DNA of 64,000 bases from Microglena sp. YARC (lineage: Eukaryota; Chlorophyta; Chlorophyceae; Chlamydomonadales; Chlamydomonadaceae). The stretch covers positions 12,180,255-12,244,254 of the forward strand of contig CM039466.1 of assembly GCA_022414725.1 (NCBI GenBank), in the 5' to 3' direction. Under the pieces are notes generated by a model that was not told the origin of the DNA, ran no database searches, and saw only the letters and a program-made list of their open reading frames with translations. Position numbers and translations under genes: made by a program. Of this stretch, positions 1-9,100 are shown piece by piece. How positions within the stretch are numbered: position 1 is the first letter of the stretch; every line of letters begins with the position of its first letter.

Positions 1-140
1 TCCATCCATTCATTCATCCATCAATTCATCCATCAATTTATGAATTCATCCGTTTGTTCATTCATGTATTCATCCGTGCATCCGTTCATTCATTCATCCA
101 TCCATTAATTCATTCATTCATTAATTCCAACGTCATAGAC
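1..140. repeat. ATTCATCC-type microsatellite
   Basis: Imperfect runs of ATTC/ATCC words (cattcatccatc...). The same kind of tract recurs at 2590-2720, where it again heads the dispersed unit seen just downstream here. Confidence 0.85.
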
Positions 141-690
141 AGGTCATAATTGACCCATGACAAGCCCACTCCACAACAGCCAGGGGCCACAACACTGTTG
201 TGGGGTTTCCCTAAGAAATTCCAGGTTTTTGCGTCTAGAATTTGGAGTGATGTAATTATTATTTTTGGCGGAGCCCCCCCTTCTGGGGGACAGGAGCTCC
301 CACGGTAACCCATTTGCCCGTCCGACCGAAAAGATGAAGCCTGCCACGTCAGCCAACTGTCTCATAACTAGCTGGCTTCGGTCAGGTACATTTCCGTTGC
401 CAACTGTCGTTCCATTGCCAACACACTCCGCCAATTTTCCGCGTCTCTTGCGACGCTACGTAGGACTTGTTCTGCCTGCAACTACAGCATCATCCATAAA
501 AGGGTGACCAGCCACAGAAAGTGTAAGATATGAAGGCTATACACGCCAACACACCCATTGTGCATCGATTTCTGTGATTTGCTCAGTGCTATGAGAGACA
601 AATACAACACAGCATGCCTTGTTGTACCTCCCACCAGCCCAGGCAATTGATGCTTTTGAATGCACCTAGATAGTGCACCTAAATAATGCA
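125..690 (+). repeat. Dispersed unit, copy 1, split by an insertion
   Basis: Bases about 125-195 and 547-680 match 2725-2895 almost continuously (cattgacaggcaagaattgac... and acacacccattgtgcat...). In this copy the two halves are separated by about 350 bp that contain the repeat at 267-472. The second copy has no insertion and so shows the empty site. Confidence 0.7.
267..472 (+). repeat. Dispersed repeat family C, full copy
   Basis: About 205 bp starting GGCGGAGCCCCCCCTTCTGG and ending near GCTACGTAGGACTTGT. Further copies lie at 50351-50562 and 51911-52122, with a 3' part at 775-885. No coding potential is recognised. The start has a small GC-rich inverted repeat (CCCCCCTTCTGGGGG). It sits inside the insertion that splits the surrounding unit. 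Confidence 0.75.
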
Positions 691-745
691 CCCAAATGCA
701 CCTAAATAATGCAACCAAATGCACTTAAATGCACCTAAACAATGC
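655..745 (+). repeat. TGCACCTAAATA short tandem repeat
   Basis: About six imperfect copies of a 14-16 bp word (TGCACCTAAATAATGCACC). Confidence 0.7.
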
Positions 746-774
746 ACCTAAATGGCCCTGACTGTCTCGTAAAC

Positions 775-885
775 CCTGGTTTCGGTCCGCTGCACTTGAT
801 TCCGTTGCCACCAGTGGCTCCTATAGCCAACACTCTCCGCCAATTACCGCGTCGTTTGCGACGCCTAGGGCTTGTCTGTGCTACT
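775..885 (+). repeat. Dispersed repeat family C, 3' part
   Basis: Matches the second half of the 267-472 copy (ccgttgccac...ccaacactctccgccaatt...cgcgtcgtttgcgacgc...), diverged, lacking the CCCCCC-rich start. Confidence 0.6.
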
Positions 886-889
886 CGTG

Positions 890-1036
890 GCAGCTTCCAG
901 TCAGCTCCGTCAGCCTGCCAATGGGTGAAGCCCATTTTTTAGCTGCATTGGCGGGACTGTCAAATCAGCTTTTAGGCGCACTACCTAGCTTCTGGTTGGC
1001 CCCAAGGACGGGGAAAAGGAGCTACCTAGAAGCTGC
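890..1036. mobile_element. MITE-like family A copy
   Basis: Left end carries CAGCTTCCAGTCAGCTCC. The right end carries GGAGCTACCTAGAAGCTG, its approximate reverse complement. About ten relatives occur in the window, the best preserved at 14575-14785. There is no ORF. The family is inferred to be non-autonomous from length and inverted ends. Confidence 0.55.
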
Positions 1037-1045
1037 TTCGTGTAC

Positions 1046-1790
1046 CCCCAAAAAGAAAAAGTGCTACAAAGAGGCATGCAAGTACTTCAACAGTACTTCA
1101 ACAGTACTTTAACAGTGCTACAAAGAGGCATGCAAGTACTTCAACAGTGCTTCAACAGTACTTTAACAGTGCTACAAAGAGGCATGCAAGTACTTCAACA
1201 GTGCTTCAACAGTACTTTAACAGTGCTACAAAGAGGCATGCAAGTACTTCAACAGTGCTTCAACAGTACTTTAACAGTGCTACAAAGAGGCATGCAAGTA
1301 CTTCAACAGTTCTTCAACAGTACTTTAACAGTGCTACAAAGAGGCATGCAAGTACTTCAACAGTGCTTCAACAGTACTTTAACAGTGCTACAAAGAGGCA
1401 TGCAAGTACTTCAACAGTACTTCAACAGTACTTTAACAGTGCTACAAAGAGGCATGCAAGTACTTCAACAGTGCTTCAACAGTACTTTAACAGTGCTACA
1501 AAGAGGCATGCAAGTACTTCAACAGTGCTTCAACAGTACTTTAACAGTGCTACAAAGAGGCATGCAAGTACTTCAACAGTGCTTCAACAGTACTTTAACA
1601 GTGCTACAAAGAGGCATGCAAGTACTTCAACAGTACTTCAACAGTACTTTAACAGTGCTACAAAGAGGCATGCAAGTACTTCAACAGTGCTTCAACAGTG
1701 CTACAAAGAGGCGTGCAAGTACTTCAACAGTACTTCAACATTACTTCAACAGTGCTACAAAGAGGCATGCAAGTACTTCAAATTTGAAGG
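1046..1790 (+). repeat. 54-bp minisatellite, about 13 units
   Basis: The unit GTGCTACAAAGAGGCATGCA... has a period of 54 bp, built partly from shorter CTTCAACAGTA words. Because 54 is a multiple of three, two frames stay open (257 and 219 codons). The apparent proteins are only an 18-residue word repeated and are not taken as genes. Units are nearly identical, so the array is young. Confidence 0.93.
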
Positions 1791-1799
1791 GTTTGCTCA

Positions 1800-2553
1800 C
1801 ACATAATTTTTGATAGCTTAGAATAAGTAACAAGGTCGATAGGGGGTGGCACTAAGTAGCTGCGCACCACATCGTACTGGCGGGTTCCAGCACATGGAAA
1901 CCCTGCCAGGCAGAAAATACTAGGACTCTTGAGTTATAGGGAGTCATATCATAACATAATTTGAGTACTTGCTGCTGCATAATCTCAATATGTGCTACCT
2001 ATGGAATATACCGGTATATATATATTATGTACCTTTGGAACAGATGCCTAGGCCAAGTTTGGGCCTGCTACCAACGGTAGGGAAAAGTTAGACCCCACTT
2101 AAGTTAGACCCCACTCGCCTCAACCCTAAACCCTCCCAGACCATAAACCCTAAAACCATATAAAGCCTAAACCTTTGAATCAAAACCTAAACCACTAAAC
2201 CCTAAACCCCCTTCACTTGAGTGCGGGCTAACTTCCCCCTACCGTTACCAACTGCATGATTTGAATATTTAATACTACTAAGATAGTCTATGTTGTTTCT
2301 TTCTTGGTGTCCCAGTGCTTGCTTGCCCTAATTGATCCTTGGCCCACTGCATGGTGCGATACCAGGGGGGTGGCAGGGCCTAAACTATGGCTGCATGATA
2401 AACTATGGCTCCATGGACAGGGTCGTTAAACTTTAGCAACACCCTGAGATTTGATAGGGCCCAAAACGACATGAAATCGCACCAGTCAGAAAGTTAAAAG
2501 TTGTATTAATTGCAATTTTCTATATATCGAACCTTATGAACAACAACAATGCC
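1800..2553. other. No gene seen; CCCTAAA-like words
   Basis: No credible ORF or exon. Between about 2110 and 2215 there are at least eight degenerate (C)CCTAAA words on the plus strand, resembling plant-type telomere sequence but not a continuous array. Confidence 0.5.
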
Positions 2554-2581
2554 GGGGGGGGGGGGGGGGGGGGGGGGGGGG
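2554..2581 (+). repeat. Poly-G run, 28 bases
   Basis: Uninterrupted G28 directly before the ATTCATCC microsatellite of the second dispersed unit. The length is uncertain, as homopolymers are often mis-sequenced. Confidence 0.85.
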
Positions 2582-2584
2582 TCC

Positions 2585-2900
2585 AAACCATTCATTCATC
2601 CGTCCATTCATTCATACATCCATCAATTCATGAATTCATCCGTTTGTTCATTCATTCTTTCATCCGTGCATCCGTGCATTCATCCATTCATCCGTTCATT
2701 CATCCATCCATTCATTAATTAATTCCATTGTCATTGACAGGCAAGAATTGACCCATGACAAGTCCACTCCACAACAGCCAGGGGCCAACACACCCATTGT
2801 GCATTGATTTCTGTGATTTGCTCAGTACTAGGAGAGACAAATACAACACAGCATGCCGTGTTGAACCTTCCACCAGCCCAAGCAATTAATGCACCTAAAT
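2585..2900 (+). repeat. Dispersed unit, copy 2 (uninterrupted)
   Basis: An ATTCATCC tract followed by a block matching 125-195 plus 547-680. It preserves the un-inserted junction (caggggccaacacaccc). Confidence 0.7.
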
Positions 2901-2924
2901 GGACTAGTCTACGTTCTCATAGTG

Positions 2925-2976
2925 ATGGCTCCAAACTTTATGGCTGCTCGCTGTCTTCGGCAGTAACATCAACATG
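2925..2976 (+). repeat. Dispersed repeat family E copy
   Basis: Carries GGCTGCTCGCTGTCTTCGGC then agtaacat. The same core is found at 12245-12290, 13446-13490 and 33135-33172, and inverted at 18537-18610 and 28455-28535. Confidence 0.55.
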
Positions 2977-3070
2977 AAAAATATAACTATACAAATATAC
3001 TACATACAATCTCTTCGTACAATCATTGATACACATAGGCAAATTCTCACTTCCCAACTCTGTATTGCAC

Positions 3071-3165
3071 GGGGTTCAGTTCATCAGTTTTTTTTGTTTG
3101 AAGCCCCTCATGTCACGGTTGTGAAAGTCTGTTTGGCCTATTTGGCACACCCCTGGACTGTAACA
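3071..3165 (+). repeat. Dispersed repeat family B copy
   Basis: About 95 bp from GGTTCAGTTCATCAG through a T-rich stretch to CCCCTGGACTGTAAC. Found in both orientations across the window (3463, 11631, 12293, 30525, 33558, 42384, 53921, 54265, 59970, 62131). No coding content. Confidence 0.65.
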
Positions 3166-3462
3166 ACAGACATACATTGCACACCAAGTTATTTAGAGGA
3201 ATCATTTTGTTCTCCGTTTAGGATATCGCATAATTATAAAGAGAAACGTACAATTGTTCACATTAGCAGTACGCCTCTAATACCGCCAGTTTACTTGACC
3301 TTGTTTTGAGGCATCCTTTGGTAAATCTGGTTACCATAACGCATGTTGATGATGATGTATACAGATTTCTCATTTCTTATTCTCTTGATCAGATATGGGG
3401 ATAGCCTCATTTCCTGGGTGGTGAGGTAATCTAACCCCAGACTCGTTTGTGCAGTGTTTGTT

Positions 3463-3557
3463 GTTACAGTCCAGGGGTAGACCAAATAGGCTTAAGGGAC
3501 TTGGTCAACCATGGCAGGAGGGGCTAAAACGAACAAGGACTGATGAACTGAACCCCA
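3463..3557 (-). repeat. Dispersed repeat family B copy, inverted
   Basis: GTTACAGTCCAGGGGTAGAC ... gatgaactgaacccc, the reverse complement of the 3071-3165 copy. The two copies face each other about 300 bp apart. Confidence 0.65.
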
Positions 3558-3629
3558 AACTATTTTTACCAACGGGGGCCCTGAGTTCGTGCTACAGTGA
3601 TATATATATTATAATTATACTATTTATTC

Positions 3630-3945
3630 AAACAAGTGAAACTTGCATGGAGGCAAGAATCCAGATCCAGGGGCGAGCTCCTCTTCAGAGTCATTATCCT
3701 GAGTAATGACAGCTGCCATGGGCACGATTGCCAACAATATGTTATCTTGGGCATGGGGCAGAGTATCAGAGATTTATCCTCATACACAGACAACCAGATC
3801 TGGTATGGCCATCCATTAAGCCGTCGAGAAGATGCCTTCTGTATAAAGCAACGCAAGACGACTGTCAGCCAGACTACCGCAGACGACTGTGCTGCATCCA
3901 AATAAGTGAAACTCGCATGGAGGCAAGAGTTATGAATTATGATTA
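3630..3945 (+). repeat. Direct repeats bracketing about 240 bp
   Basis: The phrase aagtgaaacttgcatggaggcaag at about 3633 recurs with two changes at about 3904. The intervening sequence has no recognised gene. Confidence 0.5.
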
Positions 3946-4060
3946 AGAATTCTGATGATATTGTCACCGAGTTGTCACCAGAGAATTTATGAGTTCAATG
4001 AACCTTAGTCTTAGCCGGTTCTCTTAAAGTGCCGTAGGCATGCAGTTGGTCAGCATGGTA

Positions 4061-4437
4061 GCTTCCAGGCAGCTCCAATTAATAGCTACCTAATGGGTCA
4101 ATCGCAGAGCTTGCGGCCGCATTGGAATGCCTGTGATGTTAGCTTTCTGACCAGGACATTTTAAAGGAAAGGAACTAGTGTCTTGTAAATAAGAAGAGCA
4201 CCGTGGTGCTTCTGGTAGCCTAAGGGGTGCTAGCGTGCTAAAAACAGTTTTTTTGCCCTCTAAAGTGACCCCCATCCCAAAGATTGTAATGTAGCACCCC
4301 GATTACACGAAGGTGCGTAATTGATTTATTTAGCACTTGTGCTGCATGTATCACCTTCATGCAAAAACTGTTCCAGACGAACAAGCTAACCTAGCTTCAG
4401 GTTTGCCCCCAGAAAGGGAGCTGCCTAGAAGCTACTG
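4061..4437. mobile_element. MITE-like family A copy, interrupted
   Basis: Left end TAGCTTCCAGGCAGCTCC, right end GGGAGCTGCCTAGAAGCT. Internal words (gcattggaatgcc, ctagcttcaggttt) match the 14.6-kb copy, but about 230 extra bases lie between them, so this copy probably carries an insertion of unknown type. Confidence 0.5.
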
Positions 4438-4495
4438 AGGTGCTAAACGTTGCCAGAAACAGAAACAGAGAGAGATATAATCCTAATCCCCTGCC

Positions 4496-5050
4496 TTGGT
4501 TTCTCTGATTCCTGTCATACTCCCAGCTTATATGGACCTTGGATCCCTGCTTAGCACACCGGGTGTACCCCTGAACACTTCCAACCTGCATGTGTTTTAC
4601 GTGGCATGCACCCCCTGATCTGTACGCCTGGCTGCGTGCACCCATGGGCAGAGCTGTATGCTTTTTGCATGGACTTAGATCTGTATTCTTGGTAATGTAG
4701 CCTAAAGAATTTCACAGTATGCTTTGGTTTCTCTGATTTCTCTATCATACCCCTACTTTCTATGGAACTTTGATCCCTGCTATTGGTTGAGCACACGACG
4801 TCTCTCCGAACACTTCCAGCCTGTATTTGTTTGATCTGGCATGCACCCCTGACACCCTGATCAGTACGCTTGGCAAGCACCCAGACGTTACCGCATGCTT
4901 TGCGTGCGCCCACGAGCAGAGCCGTATGCTTTCTTCATGCACTGAGATATGCTTGTTGTGGCATGCGCCCCTAAGATTCCCTGATTAGGACGCTTGGCAA
5001 GCAACCAGATTTACCGCAAGTTTTGCGTGCGCCCACAAGCAGATCCAAGA
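4496..5050 (+). repeat. Degenerate 200-240 bp tandem duplication
   Basis: Blocks at about 4496-4685, 4733-4935 and (partial) 4945-5045 share ttggtttctctgatt, cttccarcctg, tggcatgc and gcccacragcagagc phrases in the same order. No convincing ORF. Confidence 0.65.
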
Positions 5051-6115
5051 CAAGCCCGCTCAACGCATCCGGGGGGGGTCTCCAATAATAATATGTTGCT
5101 GACAAGCTTATGGCATAGGCAAGAAACTAATCAATGATGCAAAGGAGCAATTTAACTAAGGTTATCTCTTAGAAACTCTCGACCAGACAGGCAGCGGTTG
5201 GTGAAGTTCCGTTCCGTGGCGCTTTCAACCGGCTGCAGCTTCCCGGGAGGGCGCCAGACCGTCAGGGTTTGAGCTTTGAGCCCCTCCAGCTCGCCAAGCC
5301 ACGCCACACGCGAAATATTCATGAACAGGTTGGCCTCATGAGCAAATGCAGGTTGGATTTCTCCGTTTGCTTTGCTGTATGCGTAGGTGATCGTGATATT
5401 CCTTATTTGCCAGATCGTCTCTCTTCCTTCTCTTCGCTCATCAGCAATACCTGCTTCCGAGTTTTAGCATGGGCTTCTGGCTGGGTGCGCTCTTATCTGG
5501 GCTGCTCTTCATGCTCATCGCGCCATTATCTGTTAATCTGATTTTCTAACGAACTGTAAATCTGGCTCGGCTACCAGGGACTCTGGTCTTCTTCTTGATT
5601 CAGTGCGTCGTAACCGGATGCATCAACTGGTTCGGTACCCCTGGGAATAAAGGGTGAGTGAAGCATGGGGAATTGCGTGAACTAAGTTGCAACCGGGAAA
5701 AGCTGGGATTCCCACAACATCAGTCCAAGGGACCCATCGTGCAAATCGTGAACGTCTTCAAAACTAGCAATAAGGAATCTTGGACTGCTTTTGCTTGTCC
5801 TTGATGTTGACTGCTCATTATCTTGCAACTTCACTTTGCCATCCCTTTCTGTGGACTGCTCTAGCTCTATTAGGGGGGTGAGGTGGGAGGGCAGGGGGGT
5901 GAGTTTTCCCCTCTGCCCCCCCCCCCCCCCCCCCCACAGTTCTTGCCCCCTGCTTAGCACGGGAGGCAGGGGGGGGGGGGGGGGGGGGGGGGGGGCAGGA
6001 TGAGGTCAGGATTGTGGCTTCTGGCGGGGCATGGGAGGGGGGAAGGGAAGGTTGACCTGTAGCACCCTTGCCTGCTGTCGGTAGTGCAGTTAACTCATCC
6101 TTTTTCTCTCCTCAG
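5051..6115. other. No gene recognised; C18 and G27 runs
   Basis: Open frames here are short and unconvincing. There is a poly-C run at about 5919-5936, a 27-base poly-G run at 5969-5995 and further G-rich tracts to 6350. Earlier exons of the gene starting at 6116 may lie here, but none could be joined in phase. Confidence 0.4.
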
Positions 6116-9100
6116 AACGGTAAATATAGGCCAGTTTCGACCCAACACAAGCCCACACCGCATATTCTGAGGTTAATATGTGTCGTGGTGGGGGGGATGG
6201 GGGAGGGGGTGGGGGGGGGGGCAAAATGAGGTCAGGATTGAGACTTTTTGGCGGGGGTGGGGGTGGGGGGCAAGCTGAGGTTAGGATTGTGACTTTTTTG
6301 GTGGTGTGTGTGTGTGGGGGGGGGGGGGGGGGGCGGGGGGGGGGGGCAAGATGAGGTTAGGATTGTGCCTTTTATTGTGAGGGTCTTGGTCTGTGTATTA
6401 GTGAAGTTGTCTTGATGAATCTCCAACCCAACTTTGCTTCATCCCCATCTCCCAGGTTGACTCACATTATGGGCTTCACAGCGGTTTTTCAGTTATGGAT
6501 CATGTAAGTACACCAGTTTCAGGGTCCATGGTCGAGCAAGGGTGGGCATGGCTGGGTGGGTAGGGGAGTGAAGGGAGAAGAAATATAGCGAGTGTGGAGG
6601 GGTTAGGGGTTGGGGGCAGGAAGAGGCCGGAAAAAGGTTAGTCTGGGGTTGAGTGGTGGTGGTGGTGGTAAATAGATATATAGATAGAGTATGTTGACTT
6701 ACATCATGGGCTTCACAGCAGTTTTCAGTTATGGATAGAGTACCAAAAATAAATGATCAACGCCATCGGAGGGGTGGCCGAGCTCACTCACAGACAACAC
6801 GAAGCGTCACCGGCAACGCCAGTATATTGGATGGGTGAGATATTCAGTTTTGATCGCCATTTTCTGAGAGAACCAAAAAATCTAAGAAGCTGAACTGGGA
6901 GAATGTGATCATGCAAAGTCAAGTTAGACGTTATGCCATGGGCTGCACAGCGGTGTTTCAGTTATGGATAATGTGAGCAGCTGAAGAAAAATCTGTGAGA
7001 GGGGGATCATGCAAAGTCAAGTAAGACATCATGGGCTTCACAGCATTGTTTCAATTATGGATAATGTGAGCAGCTGAAGAAAAATCTGTGAGAGGGGGAT
7101 CATGCAAAGTCAAGTAAGACATCATGGGCTTCACAGCATTGTTTCAGTTATGGATAATGCGAGCAGCTGAAGAAAAATCTGTGAGAGGGGGATCATGCAA
7201 AGTCAAGTAAGACATCATGGGCTTCACAGCATTGTTTCAGTTATGGATAATGTGAGCAGCTGAAGAAAAATCTGTGAGAGGGGGATCATGCAAAGTCAAG
7301 TAAGACATCATGGGCTTCACAGCATTGTTTCAGTTATGGATAATGTGAGAACCTAAAAACTGGGTGAAGGGAATCATGCAAAGTCAAGGTGTATATCATG
7401 GGCTTCACCGCGGTGTTTCAGTCACATACTCGTACATACTATATATGCTCATATACTCATGTGCCCTTTGCCCATTCCAACAAAAATAAACATGCACAAT
7501 TCAACCACGTCGCTGCCCACCTTCAACCACCCACCTTCAACCACCACCCAACAGTCGCCACGTAACACCCAAAACCCACCTTCAACCACCACCCACCCAT
7601 CACTCGCCACCCAACACTTACCCAACACCTAACACTCGCCACCCAACTCCCAACACCCACCTTCAAATATCCACCTCCAACCACCACCCACCCACCACTC
7701 GCCACCCAACACCCACCTTCAACCAACACCCACCTACACCCACCATCCACCTTCCTACCACCCAACTTTGCCACCCAACACTCACCTTCAACCAGCACCC
7801 ACTCGGCACCCAACACCTGCCACTTACCACCCAACACTTGCCACCCAACACTCACCACCCAACACTCGCCACCCAACACTCGCCACCCAACACTCGCCAC
7901 CCAACACTCGCCACCCAACACCCACATTCAACCACCACCCACCCAACACCCAACACTCATCACCCAACAACCAATACCCACCTTCAACCATCCACCTCCA
8001 ACCAGCACCCACTCGCCACCCGACACACAACACCCACCACTCGCCACCCAATGCCCACCTTCAACCACCACCCACCCGCCACCCATCACTCGCCACCCAA
8101 CACCCAGCTTCAACCACCACCCACCCGCCACCCAACACCCGCCTCCCAACACCCACCACTCGCCACCCAATTCCCACCTTCAACCATCCACCTTCAACCA
8201 TCCACCTTCAACCACCACCCACCCACCACCCAACACTCGCCACCCAACACCCAACGCTTACCACCCAACACCCAATACCCACCTGCAACCACCACCCACC
8301 CGCCCGCCACCCAACACTCGCCACCGCACGCCCACCTTCAACCACCACCCAACCGCCACCCAACACCCAACACCACCCACTTGCCACCCAACACCCACCA
8401 CTCACCACCCAAATCCCACCTTCAACCATGTACCTTCAACCACCACCCAACCGCCACCCAACACCCAGCTTCAACCACCACTCACCCACCTCCCAACACC
8501 CACCACTCGCCACCCAATTCCCACCTTCAACCATCCACCTTCAACCATTCCCACCTTCAACCAACCAACCAACCACTAACCACCCGCCACACACCACTCG
8601 CCACCCGACACCCAATACCCACCACTCGCCACCCAACACCCAATACCCACATTCAACCACCACCACCCGCCCGCCACCCAACACTCGCCACCGAACACCC
8701 ACCTTCAACCACCACCCAACACCCAACACTCGCCACCCAACACCCACCTTCAACCACCACCCAACACCTAACACTCGCCACCCAACACCCACCTTCAACC
8801 ACCACCCAACACCTCGCCACCCAACACCCACCTTCAACCACCACCCAACACCCAACACTCGCCACCCAACACCCACCTTCAACCACCACCCAACACTCGC
8901 CACCCAACACCCACCTTCAACCACCACCCAACACTCGCCACCCAACACCCACCTTCAACCACCACCCAACACTCGCCACCCAACACCCACCTTCAACCAC
9001 CACCCAACACTCGCCACCCAACACCCACCTTCAACCACCACCCAACACCCATCACTCGCCACCCAACACCCAACACCCACCTTCAACCACCACCCAACAC

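Noticed and set aside
1040..1813. Repeat protein of 257 (or 219) residues
   Set aside because: A 54-bp minisatellite keeps two frames open automatically. Nothing outside the array continues the protein.
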